A stretch of DNA of 64,000 nucleotides from Brassica napus (taxonomy: Eukaryota > Streptophyta > Magnoliopsida > Brassicales > Brassicaceae): assembly GCF_020379485.1 (NCBI RefSeq), contig NW_026016831.1, positions 55,358 to 119,357 on the forward strand, given 5' to 3'. The notes beneath the pieces are model-generated. The model ran no database searches and was not told where the DNA came from. It was given only the letters and a program-made list of their open reading frames with translations. Made by a program: the position numbers and the translations under genes. Below are positions 54,873 through 64,000 of the stretch, piece after piece. The first letter of the stretch is position 1. Each line of letters begins with the position of its first letter.

Positions 54873-55070
54873 CTCTCACTATATATTGTAACTCTTGTCA
54901 TTAATAATAGACAGATAGTTCTGAGTCTCTCTCTAATCTCTTAAGGCACCATGATTCTCTCTTAGACACTAAACAGCTCTCAAGTCTCTTAATCTTTCAC
55001 AATCTCTTTCTAATCTCTACTCAAACTCTCACTTATACTCTAGTTACTCTAAGGATCTCTAAATCTCATA
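54873..55070 (+). repeat. 3' LTR of element C, second part
   Basis: It starts with the TATATATT box region and runs to AAATCTCATA at 55070. It appears identical to 9572-9769. AGTAG follows at 55071-55075. Confidence 0.92.
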
Positions 55071-55075
55071 AGTAG

Positions 55076-56059
55076 AAGAGGAAGACTTTGCCATTGTTAA
55101 AGCAATGGAGAAAGCAAGAGAATCAAAGACTCGATCTGGATAGGACTGTAACTCCCTGGATCTCTTGTAGGTGGGTAAATGCTTTGATAATCCTTGCAAA
55201 CAGAGAATCAAAGACTCGATCTGTATCAAGGCGTGTGGGTAGATGATAGATGATGATGATGGACTTTGCTAAAGAGCTATGGATTGCTCAGAAGCTGTTT
55301 TGCTACTCAAAGACACAAGATCACCTTGTATTGTCTAAGATGAGATTCACAAAGAATTCCTTCCTTTAAGTGAGATCAATGTTCCTTAAGCTGAACAGAG
55401 AAAGCAAGAGATAAAGCAAGCAAAGCTGCTGGAAAATTCTTAGATTCAAAATTGAAAAACAAAAGCGGCGTCCCCTTGTTTCTTAAAGAAATCGCAGACT
55501 CTAACCCTAGGAGTAAACCAGGATGGTTTAATTCTAATTCTAATCCTAATCCAATTGAAATTGGGTTATTTTAAAATCCTAATTGTCTTTGGTTTAAATT
55601 AAATGAAAGCCCAATAACCTAAACCCATTACATTGCAATTAAATCAAACCAACAAGCTGGTTCTTCTTTGGTTTATGATGGGCCACGACTTGAACTTGAT
55701 TTGGAGTGTCTCTTAATGAGCTTTAGATCCTCCACGTCCTGTTAGGCCAGCTAGAAAGCAAGTGGATCAAGATTCTGGCTGCAACTCTCTTTTTGGACCC
55801 AAAAAGCCTTATTTCGCCTAGATCCAAATATAGCCCAACCCAGAAACTTCCTGACATGTTTTCCTTGTTCTCCATACATATTTGGACGAGGTGAATGGTC
55901 TCCATAGCTCCTGTTAAGCTCAGTTGGTTGAATCCTCTTTGTTCAAGTCGTTTCAAGGCAGTACCAACAGTTCTTCTCTTCTCTCTATCCAGAACGTCAT
56001 AGATCATGCCAATAAGAGTATGATACTGTCCATTAAACTGCACCATGATCAGTGGTATA
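55076..56059 (+). other. P interior, right part: no recognised gene, possible captured host sequence
   Basis: No retrotransposon motif is present. The plus frame crossing the C site contains VEEEDFAIVKAMEKARESK and ends at TAG 55145-55147, with coding-like composition. A 22-bp direct repeat (AGAGAATCAAAGACTCGATC and two further bases) starts at about 55125 and again at 55204. The stretch 55560-55720 has AAGCCCA, CTAAACCC and GGGCC motifs, which are common near plant promoters. On the minus strand an open frame (LEQRGFNQLSLTGAMETI) covers 55723-56139, partly in Q's LTR. I recognise none of these products. Confidence 0.35.
55897..56059 (+). repeat. 163-bp direct repeat left of element Q
   Basis: It is duplicated at 61521-61683 with one visible difference (CACCATGATC against CACCACGATC). 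It ends at GTGGTATA, where Q's 5' LTR begins. TGAAT (55892-55896) stands just before it and also ends Q's truncated 3' LTR. Confidence 0.9.
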
Positions 56060-56579
56060 TGTTGAGATGAGGTGATGAGGAGTGGATACATTGATAGAGG
56101 AAGAGTATTGGGGTGGTCAGTAAGTTTGGGATTTACCACAGTAACTTTAAAGTTACTGTGGTAACTAAGTGAAAGGAAGAGAAGTTACCAGGATGGGTTA
56201 AATTGGAGTCTAACTGATGTTAATCCTCTCTTATCTTAAGAAGGACGTGGGAAGAGGATAAGGAAGGGATAAGGGCTTACTTTGACAGCCTGTATGATGC
56301 TGGAAAGGAGAGGATGCTTTTTACTAGTGCAAGCATGTGAGAAAGCACAGCCAAGTAATTCAAAAGGAGTTCCAGCCTGTCCATTGACTCCACATGCTTA
56401 TACATTTCGAAAACCCTTGTTGCTCTCTCTATTAATACTTGTAAACCTCATCAGATATTAATTAATGGAGTTTTTGAGTCTCTCTCTCTCTATTCTTTAA
56501 AATCTCTTAATCTCTTTAATATCTTGATCTGATTATCTCTGATTGTTTGAATCATACTCTTAAAACACAAAAGTGTTTA
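56060..56579 (+). repeat. 5' LTR of element Q (520 bp)
   Basis: It runs TGTTGAGATGAGG to AGTGTTTA. It contains a perfect 32-bp palindrome at 56133-56164, with arms TTACCACAGTAACTTT and its complement. The R/U5 part follows A's LTR closely. Confidence 0.9.
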
Positions 56580-56720
56580 TGGTATCAGAGCCAGGTTGTT
56601 CAAACAGGGGAGAGTGTGATTTCGTTTTTCATAAAAATCTGAGTGTTCTTGAGTGTTCTTGAGTGTTCTTGGTGTTCTTGAGTTCTGGTCTTTATTATCT
56701 GAGTGGTGTGAGATATTCTG

Positions 56721-57218
56721 ATGGATTCAAACTATCTCAACATGGAAATGAAGCACAGATCTAGTACAACCATGGAGCTTGAAGAAGAGAGAGATGGCGA
56801 TTGGTCAAGATGGGCAAAGAGAGCTTTGGAAAGCTGTGGGTTATGGAGTAGTCATGGAAAGGGGAAACCTTTCATGGAAATGGCTACTGAAGAAGGTCAG
56901 ACAAGAGGTCTGAAGCTGGGAAATGAAGTTGTTCAAGGAAACACTACAAGGAGTGAGATTGAAGCAACTTTAGGCAAGTCCAAGCTTGTGAGAGTCATTG
57001 AGGACAGAGGGGTGATCCGCGGCTTGAGACAAGGAAAGGATGAGTGTTATCAGCTTGTGGGAAGGCTGAGAGAAGTATGGTCAGAGCTAGATGTGGTGAA
57101 GACACACACATCAAATCCGAGATGTTGTCAAGAAAGGAGGAAGCAAGATGTGATCTTCAGCTTCCTTATGGAAGAGGTATGTGAGCTTGTTAAATATACA
57201 TATGATGTGTGGGAATAA
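56721..57218 (+). pseudogene. gag of element Q, shortened
   Basis: A 165-codon frame starts MDSNYLNMEMKHRSS and has group 3 gag features: WGxSxxAKRALESCGLW-like N-terminus, RVIEDRGVIRGLRQGKD, then LREVWSELD. Compared with N1 a stretch of about 20 residues before MEEVCELV is missing, and the frame stops at TAA 57216-57218, overlapping the next frame (57209). The region has no zinc knuckle. Its divergence from N1 gag is much larger than that of the pol part. The overlap could suggest programmed frameshifting, but N1 encodes gag and pol in one frame, so a mutation is likelier. Confidence 0.75.
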
Positions 57219-60200
57219 ACAGGAAGCCAGAAAGATGGAAGGGAGGTACAAGCTGTAAGAGGGGAAGGTTGAGAAAACTTTCTAAGGAGTGGTTAATGAA
57301 GAGAAGAGCATGGAGAAAGGATAGCGAGTCTGAGCACTTAAGTGACAGGATGAGTGTAATCTTGAAGAGAATCAAGGATGTACTTCAGCAGATGGTTATA
57401 GGAGAGTGTTCATACTCAGCTTACATGGGAGAGACAGTAGGAGACAGTGCGGACATGAGAGGAATGGATACCAAGAGGGCAGATGAGTTTGTGACAAAGA
57501 AGGAATGGGATGAGTTGGTTAAGCATGTGTATGCTTTGGCTACGACCCGGAGTCTGGGTGCTCCTGCCAAAGCATCCACATCTAAACCCATCATCATTGA
57601 TTCTGGAGCAACACACCACATGATCAGTGACAAGAGACTAATCAGTGAGGTTAAAGCAGCAACAGGGAGTGTCATGATAGCCAATGGTACCAGGATCCCA
57701 ATAGAAGGAGTGGGAAACCTCAAGCTGTTTGAGAAGAACTCCACTGCCTTCTACCTACCTCAGTTTACATCCAATCTAATCTCAGTTAAGAAGGCTACAG
57801 TTGATCTGGATTGTCAAGTGGTTTTCAGACCAAATGAAGTTGAGTTCCAGGATTTAAAGACTGGAAGAGTTATTGGCAGAGGAGACAGCAAGCATCAGCT
57901 CTATCATCTCCAAACAACTGAGGCGCCTAGTCTTGTGGAGTCTGTGTGTTTAAGCAGCACAACGGATAGATGTGATAATCTCACATGGCATGCAAGGCTG
58001 GGACATCCTCATGCCAAGGCAATTGAACTGATTCTACCAAGTATGGCGTTCAATCACTTGGAGTGTGAAGCCTGTATACTTGGAAAGCACTGTAGGACGG
58101 TCTTCCCAACATCAGAGACCAGATATGAGAATTGCTTTGATCTGGTGCATTCAGACGTGTGGACAGCTCCCTGTATGTCTAGAGACAGCCATAAGTACTT
58201 TGTGACCTTCATTGATGAGAAGTCCAAGTACACATGGATCACCATGATTCCCTCCAAAGACAGAGTCCTGGAAGCCTTCATGAACTTCCAAGCATATGTT
58301 ACTAACCAGTACAATGCCACTGTGAAGATTCTGAGGTCTGATAATGGAGGAGAATACACTAGCAATGCTTTCAAGAGTCATCTTGCAAAGCATGGGATTG
58401 TGCAACAAACTAGCTGTCCTTACACACCACAACAAAATGGGGTGGCTGAGAGGAAGAACAGACATTTGATGGAGGTTGCGAGATCAATAATGTTCCACAT
58501 GAATGTTCCTAAGAAGTTTTGGAGTGATGCTGTTCAGACTGCTTGCTATCTCATCAATAGAGTGCCAACACGTGTCTTGAAGAAACTGTCTCCCTTTGAA
58601 GTATTAAACAAGGCCAAGCCACACATAGATCATTTGAGAGTCTTTGGGTGCTTATGTTATGTGATGATTCCCGGAGAAAGAAGGAACAAGCTAGAAGCAA
58701 AGAGTACTAAAGCTATGTTCATTGGGTACTCAATCACTCAGAAAGGGTACAAGTGCTATGATCCAGCAACCAGGAGAGTGTTGGTGTCTAGAGATGTTAA
58801 GTTCATAGAGACCAAGGGGTATTATGAAGAAAAGAATTGGAAAGACTTGGAAGATCTGTCTCAAGAACCAAGAAACATGGCAGAGAATCTGAGGAACATA
58901 TTGGAAAGGCTTGGGGTAAACATGTCCCATGATAAGGTTAGAGAACCTGAAAGAACAACTCTCCTTGATCATGAGGGGGGAAATGAGTCTGAATCAGGAG
59001 TGCAAGAGCAGCACCAAGGGGATTCAGGTCATCATGATCAAGTGGTGACACAAGAAGTAGAGAATTTTCCTCAGGTCAGTGTGGATGAGCAAGGAGAGGT
59101 TCATGATCAAGAGGAGGTGAGTGAGACAGAACCAGAGGGTCACGCAGAGGTTCATACTGAGGAACAGGTTCAACCATTGAGGAGGAGCACACGGATAAAG
59201 AGGGATGCTTCCAACTGGGTAAACACGAGAGTGTACTACAATGCCCAGGCTGTGGAGCATCCTTCTCAAGCTGTGTGTTCCTTTGCTGAGTTTCCAGAGG
59301 AGCATCATGCCTTTATGATTAGTCTGGATGAGAGTTATGTACCAAGGACTTATGAAGAAGCTATGTTAGACAAGGAATGGAAAGAATCAGTGGGAGCTGA
59401 AGCAGGTGCTATGATCAAAAATGATACATGGTATGAGAGTGAGCTGCCTAAGGGAAAGAGGGCTGTATCTAGTAGATGGATCTTCACAATCAAGTATCTA
59501 GCAAATGGACAGATTGATAGGAAGAAGACCAGATTGGTTGCAAGAGGGTTTACACAGACCTATGGAGAGGATTACATTGATACCTTTGCACCAGTAGCTA
59601 AGCTACATACAGTTCGGATTGTGTTGTCCATTGCAACAAACTTGGAGTGGGATTTGTGGCAGATGGATGTGAAGAATGCTTTCTTACAAGGTGAGCTAGA
59701 AGATGAGGTATACATGCTTCCTCCTCCTGGTCTTGAGCATCTAGTAAAACCAGGAAATGTTTTGAGATTGAAGAAGGCAATCTATGGGCTGAAGCAGTCT
59801 CCTAGAGCTTGGTACAGGAAGCTGAGTACAACCCTGAATGGCAGAGGATTCAGGAAGTCTGAACTGGATCATACACTCTTCACTTTGGTTACTCCATCAG
59901 GGATCATTGTGATACTGGTATATGTGGATGATTTGATTATCACAGGGAGTGATAAGGCTGGGATTAAAGCCACTAAAGAGTTCCTCAAGTCTGTGTTTGA
60001 CATCAAAGACTTGGGAGAGATGAAGTATTTCTTGGGGATTGAGATATGCAGATCCAAGGAGGGTTTGTTTATGTCTCAAAGGAAGTATACAATGGATATG
60101 CTAAAGGAGACTGATGTACTTGGAGGAAAGGTAGCAAAGACACCTCTTGAGGAGGGGTATAAGGTTTGCGTGAGGGGGAGGTTGAAGAGAAGCAGTTATT

Positions 60201-60888
60201 TAAGGATCCTAAGCTATACAGGAAGATGGTTGGCAAGTTGATCTACTTGACCATCACACGGCCAGATATATGTTTTGCAGTGAACCAAGTGAGTCAGCAT
60301 ATGCAGGCGCCAAAGGTACATCATTGGAAGATGGTTGATAGGATACTGAGGTATTTGAGTGGCACGCCTGGTCAAGGAGTTTGGATGGGTTGCAATGGCA
60401 GTACGGAAGTGGTTGGGTATTGTGATGCTGATTGGGCAGGAGATAGAGTGGACAGGAGATCAACTACTGGATATTGTACATTCATTGGAGGGAACTTGGT
60501 TACTTGGAAGAGTAAGAAGCAAAAGGTTATCTCTTGTTCAAGTGCTGAAGCTGAGTATAGAGCCATGTTGAAGCTGACAAACGAGTTGGTGTGGATCAAG
60601 GGGATCTTGAAGCATCTAGAGATTGAGCAGAGTACTCCTATGACTATGCATTGTGATAATCAAGCAGCTATCCACATTGCCTCCAACTCAGTGTTTCATG
60701 AGAGAACAAAGCACATAGAGGTGGATTGTCATAAGGTGAGGCAGATGATTATCTTAGGAGTGATTATGCCATGTTATACAAGGAGTGAAGATCAGCTTGC
60801 AGATGTGTTTACCAAGGCAGCGAGATTGAAGACAATGGAGTCCATACTATCCAGGCTTGGACTCATTGATCTTACTCCCAGGAGCTGA
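57209..60888 (+). pseudogene. protease, integrase, RT and RNase H of element Q, one frameshift
   Basis: The frame from 57209 carries a basic segment (RGRLRKLSKEW, MKRRAW) in place of a zinc knuckle, then GECSYSAYMGE, protease IDSGATHH, GAG-pre-integrase LTWHARLGHPH, a DD35E integrase, a linker and reverse transcriptase with YVDD. At about 60164-60168 one base is missing relative to N1 (GGTTTGCGTGAGG against GGTTCTGCGTGAGG), and the first frame ends at 60241. RNase H continues in the next frame to TGA 60886-60888 with GYCDADWAGDRVDRRST and LGLIDLTPRS. Apart from that loss the pol looks sound. The pol is about as close to N1 as A is. Confidence 0.9.
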
Positions 60889-61029
60889 GCCCCTTAACCA
60901 TGGAGTCTCCACTCTTTTTCCCTCATCAAAGTTTTATCCCAATGGGTTTTCTTTGGTGAGGTTTTAATGAGGGAGGTCTTCATGGTTTCCAAGCTTGACT
61001 TGTTCCACATGGTCAAGCTTGAGGGGGAG

Positions 61030-61520
61030 TGTTGAGATGAGGTGATGAGGAGTGGATACATTGATAGAGGAAGAGTATTGGGGTGGTCAGTAAGTTTGGG
61101 ATTTACCACAGTAACTTTAAAGTTACTGTGGTAACTAAGTGAAAGGAAGAGAAGTTACCAGGATGGGTTAAATTGGAGTCTAACTGATGTTAATCCTCTC
61201 TTATCTTAAGAAGGACGTGGGAAGAGGATAAGGAAGGGATAAGGGCTTACTTTGACAGCCTGTATGATGCTGGAAAGGAGAGGATGCTTTACTAGTGCAA
61301 GCATGTGAGAAAGCACAGCCAAGTGATTCAAAAGGAGTTCCAGCCTGTCCATTGACTCCACATGCTTATACATTTCGAAAACCCTTGTTGCTCTCTCTAT
61401 TAATACTTGTAAACCTCATCAGATATTAATTAATGGAGTTTTTGAGTCTCTCTCTCTCTATTCTTTAAAATCTCTTAATCTCTTTAATATCTTGATCTGA
61501 TTATCTCTGATTGTTTGAAT
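61030..61520 (+). repeat. 3' LTR of element Q, lacking its last 27 bp
   Basis: It begins TGTTGAGATGAGG after the PPT, has the same 32-bp palindrome at 61103-61134, and breaks at TTTGAAT (61514-61520). It differs from the 5' LTR by a TT indel and about one substitution. Confidence 0.9.
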
Positions 61521-61822
61521 GGTCTCCATAGCTCCTGTTAAGCTCAGTTGGTTGAATCCTCTTTGTTCAAGTCGTTTCAAGGCAGTACCAACAGTTCTTC
61601 TCTTCTCTCTATCCAGAACGTCATAGATCATGCCAATAAGAGTATGATACTGTCCATTAAACTGCACCACGATCAGTGGTATAGCTGACCCATACATTGG
61701 CTTCAATCCATTGATTCCAATCCTGATCAGGATCACACCACCTTGTAAGGTTTTTAATGAGGGAGACTCTTCAGAGTTCCAAGCTTGGCTTAGGATCTCC
61801 TAAAGTCAAGCTTGAGGGGGAG
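61521..61822 (+). other. P interior, right end: second 163-bp repeat copy, stem-loop remnant and PPT
   Basis: The repeat copy is 61521-61683. Unique P sequence (61684-61740) follows, then a shortened form of the conserved 3' box (CCTTGTAAGGTTTTTAATGA) and the P3 stem (AAGCTTGGCTT with AAGTCAAGCTT, one G-U). The PPT GAGGGGGAG ends at 61822. Confidence 0.8.
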
Positions 61823-62845
61823 TGTTGACTTGAAGAGTGAAATGGAGCCAAAGGAGAAGTATGGAGGAGTTTGGGTCTGGTGCAAAGATAGGGACAAGAT
61901 CTTAAGAGATTGTCTATCAAGGCTTCATGAGGATTTAGAGAAGTCTAGAAGAGTCATGAAGGCTGTACAAAGATAGTGTTTAAGTCCAGGAGGGACTTAG
62001 ACACCATTTGGAGATAGTTGGGTGATGGTGCAAAGATAGGGCGTCCCGAGGTTCAGACGGTACGAACGGACCGTGCAAAGTTAGGGCGACCCAAAACATG
62101 ATCTGGTTCATCTATTGAAGAAGCTTGGTGAAGTTGTGCAAATATAGGGCGAGGTACGGACATCAGGTCCGTACCATCAACCGTACGGATGAGCAGGCCG
62201 TACCACTTTACCCGGATTGACCCGAAATGGAAATGTGCAAACTTAGGGAGCAAGGAGGAGTTATCTGAGCTTGTGACTGTTGGGAATGCATAAGAGAGGA
62301 GCTGGGCGTGACCTGTTGCTAGCTGGAAAGTAGCTGGTCAAAAGGTAAAGCACCTTTTGACCATGGAACACCACAAGGCTCCATCTTATCCATCCATTTC
62401 AAACATGGGCAATCTGAACCATCCAAGCTTCTCTTACCAGATTCCTTTAGCCAATCAGAGACCATCACCAAGATTGTGAAGACCAGATCCAAGACTACAT
62501 CCTAGCCATTCATTCTCAAGTCATTTTTAGCCATTAGATTAAGGGTTTATGATTGCAAACTTGTAAAGCCTATATAAAGGCTATGTGTGGACGTTTTTGT
62601 AACCCTTAAGTGAGTAAGGGGGTTTCCCTTCTCCTTCTCTAATCTGAAACACTTTCTCTTAGTCTCTCTAGTCTCTCATCCTGAATCTCTATACACGTTC
62701 TTCGTCTGGTCACTAATCTCTTAAACACTTAGACACACAAACACTCATTAAACTTCCTTTCTCTCAAATCGCTTCCAAGCTCTCTCTCTCTTTACCCATT
62801 TGGGTTTCATACACACATACAACCTGAGTACTCTTAAATCTGATA
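61823..62845 (+). repeat. 3' LTR of element P (1023 bp)
   Basis: It has the same length as the 5' LTR and differs at about four bases (for example AATGCATAAG against AATGGATAAG). The TATA box is at 62571-62578. ATTGG follows at 62846-62850. Confidence 0.93.
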
Positions 62846-62850
62846 ATTGG

Positions 62851-63263
62851 TTGTTTGCCTCCACAAAGCATCTTCTTGATTCCCTTTGACTAGATTCAAA
62901 CCTTGGTGCCTTATCCATATACTATGCACTCTTCACATCCTGAATAGTGACCCAAATAGTGAATAGTCAACCTGAATAGTGACTAGTGATTCACTATTCA
63001 CTTTTACACCAACTTGCCCAAACTTCTCCAATCTTACTGTGGTAACTCTCTAAAGTTACTGTCTGACCCAAATCTTCTCTAAATGGTGTCTAAGTCCCTC
63101 CTGGACTTAACCCTATCTTTGCACACTCATCAGACCACTTCTGAAGCCTTAAGACTCTCCCAAAGCCTTAACATACAATCTCTGAAGATCTTGCCATGTC
63201 TTTGCACAAGCACCAACTCAACTCATCACCTTTGCTTCTCCACTTCTTCTCTTCAAGTTAACA
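62851..63263 (-). repeat. 3' LTR of element R, right portion (U3, minus strand)
   Basis: On the minus strand it starts TGTTAACTTGAAG beside a PPT and continues, after P, at 7128-6544. It contains GTGCAAAGATAGGG and GTGCAAAGACATGG motifs and the phrase GTCCAGGAGGGACTTAGACA shared with P's U3, so R and P are related families. Confidence 0.8.
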
Positions 63264-63792
63264 CTCCCCCTCAAGCTTGACTCTAGCTGATCCTAAGTCA
63301 AGCTTGGAACCTTGAAGAACTTCCTCATTAAAAACCTCACCAAGGAAAACCCTTTGGGACAAAACCTTGATGAGGGAAAAAGAGTAAAGTCTCCAAGGCC
63401 TAGGGATTGGCCAGTGAGTCTTTATGCCTTACCAACAATGTAAGGGACACAAAGACTCTGGATCATGGCCTCTACAATCATCCCACGCCTTGTACTCTTC
63501 TTACTGCCTAATCTTGGTCTCTCCCCCTTTCACCTAACCTCTTGTTAGGTTGAAGTGCTCGGACACACCAGATCAGCCTTGATAGATACAAGCTGAGTCT
63601 TGGCTGCATCTTCTTCATGAGTCACCACCATGTTACTGAAACCTTCATGACATGATGCTCAGACTGTAGTACCAATCACCTCACTCTAGAGGCCGCATTG
63701 GTGATTGCTTCTTCATCCTTCATTATGCTTCATAACTGATCTGCTCCTTCTTGATTACCACCAAGTACTCTCAGATCATGTAAGCTTCAACA
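63264..63792 (-). other. 3' internal end of element R, no intact coding
   Basis: Next to the LTR are the PPT, the P3 stem (AAGCTTGACT/AGTCAAGCTT) and the P2 stem (CTCATCAAGG/CCTTGGTGAG enclosing CCCAAAGGG). A short minus-strand frame, GERPRLGSKKSTRRG and onward to CVPYIVGKA, ends near 63426 and may be a decayed pol tail. I recognise no RNase H motif. The remainder has no coding that I can support. Confidence 0.55.
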
Positions 63793-64000
63793 CTCCCCTC
63801 AAGCTTGAGACTCTCACAGGAACAAGCTTGGATTGATAGCTTCATGATCTGCACCATTACTCCATGCAAACACCTTCTGACCTCGCCATCTTCATGGAGT
63901 GCTTGTGGAAGCTTCAGCTACCTCTTCAGGCCACCTCTCACTAGAAGCCGCACTGATAGAGTCTTCTCTTCTCACAAGCAAGAGTGCTCTGAACACTCTC
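63788..64000 (-). other. Second LTR/PPT-like junction inside or beside R
   Basis: CAACACTCCCCTCAAGCTTG at 63788-63807 has the same form as the LTR-PPT junctions elsewhere (minus strand: PPT, then TGTTG). An AAGCTTG/CAAGCTT stem follows at about 63801-63831. It could be the 3' end of a further element or a duplicated 3' end of R. The window stops before this can be decided. Confidence 0.4.

Larger units (their letters stand above)
9156..55070 (+). mobile_element. Element C: group 2 Copia retrotransposon with a chimeric 3' half, hosts D
   Basis: The 5' LTR is 9156-9769. The 3' LTR starts at 15417, is interrupted by D after 15832, and finishes at 54873-55070; both LTRs total 614 bp. AGTAG flanks the element at 9151-9155 and 55071-55075. 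The interior is a decayed gag-pol with an extra block of foreign 3' sequence (14493-14762) followed by a second RNase H end. By eye the two LTRs differ at about three positions, so C is a recent insertion despite its damaged coding region. Confidence 0.92.
56060..61520 (+). mobile_element. Element Q: group 3 Copia retrotransposon with truncated 3' LTR and no normal TSD
   Basis: The 5' LTR (56060-56579) is complete at 520 bp. The 3' LTR (61030-61520) matches it but stops at TGAAT, losing the terminal 27 bp. There is no 5-bp TSD; instead the 163 bp of P on the left of Q are repeated on the right. The interior has a PBS (56580-56597), gag, pol in shifted frames, stem-loops and a PPT to 61029. 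Confidence 0.9.
7129..62845 (+). mobile_element. Element P: LTR retrotransposon with 1023-bp LTRs and no recognisable pol, host of the large nest
   Basis: Two 1023-bp LTRs (7129-8151 and 61823-62845) differ at about four positions by eye and are flanked by ATTGG at 7124-7128 and 62846-62850. A PBS follows the 5' LTR and a PPT (61813-61822) precedes the 3' LTR. With C and Q removed the element is about 4.2 kb. The roughly 2.1-kb interior has no gag zinc knuckle, protease, integrase or reverse transcriptase that I can recognise. P is therefore probably non-autonomous, mobilised by a related Copia element that uses the same tRNA primer and 3' signals. Confidence 0.9.

Noticed and set aside
55723..56139. 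Minus-strand gene next to Q
   Set aside because: The N-terminal part is read from Q's LTR. Only the P-derived section might be meaningful, and I recognise no family, so it is described under P's interior.
57209..57218. Programmed frameshift between gag and pol of Q
   Set aside because: N1, the close relative, has gag and pol in one frame, and I see no slippery heptamer with a clear structure; mutation is simpler.
1..64000. An env-like gene or a chromodomain in any element
   Set aside because: All interiors end at RNase H followed by the stem-loop region and PPT; no extra frame is present.

Overview
This window is plant DNA, almost certainly from Brassica or a very close relative. A 176-bp tandem satellite at 45943-47473 matches, from memory, the Brassica centromeric repeat CentBr, and everything else is a stack of Ty1/copia LTR retrotransposons. 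I see no confident host gene, tRNA, rRNA, CRISPR array or bacterial feature. The most likely setting is pericentromeric heterochromatin.

Layout, worked out from LTR ends, initiator-Met primer-binding sites (PBS), polypurine tracts (PPT) and 5-bp target-site duplications (TSD). The outermost visible element is B (+, from 997). Its 5' LTR is split by element A (1-996, start outside the window) and its 3' LTR by element R (-, 6544 to beyond the window end). R's 3' LTR is split by P (+, 7129-62845, TSD ATTGG). P's interior is split by C (+, 9156-55070, TSD AGTAG) and by Q (+, 56060-61520, abnormal ends). C's 3' LTR is split by D (-, 15833-54867, TSD CTGAT). D now has three LTRs around two internal regions. 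I explain this by a sibling, D2, inserting into D's integrase, followed by LTR-LTR recombination. F (+, 21598-27756, TSD GTAAG) sits in the middle LTR. H (+, 28278-40110, TSD GAAAC) sits in D's integrase and is itself split by N1 (-, 30349-36030, TSD CATAT). E (-, 42270-54475, TSD GTAAG) sits in D's 5' LTR and contains the CentBr block and element S (-, 47474-53208). The deepest path is B>R>P>C>D>H>N1, seven levels.

Coding content is gag-pol polyproteins (gag, aspartic protease, DD35E integrase, reverse transcriptase, RNase H). Three are uninterrupted: B (1519 aa), D2 (1523 aa) and N1 (1427 aa). F, S, Q, C and E carry frameshifts, stops or deletions, and H is broken only by N1. Three related groups are present: group 1 (B, D, D2, F, H), group 2 (C, E) and group 3 (A, N1, Q, S). 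Group 3 has a different gag without a zinc knuckle. P and R show no recognisable pol in the window and look non-autonomous or truncated.

The elements share an initiator-Met-tRNA PBS and, ahead of the PPT, a set of potential stem-loops whose arms change in a compensating way between families. Signs of recombination are common: a template-switch chimera (C), a mosaic pol (S), a shared-LTR tandem (D/D2), a satellite block inside E, and a 163-bp duplication around Q. All boundaries and comparisons were read by eye.
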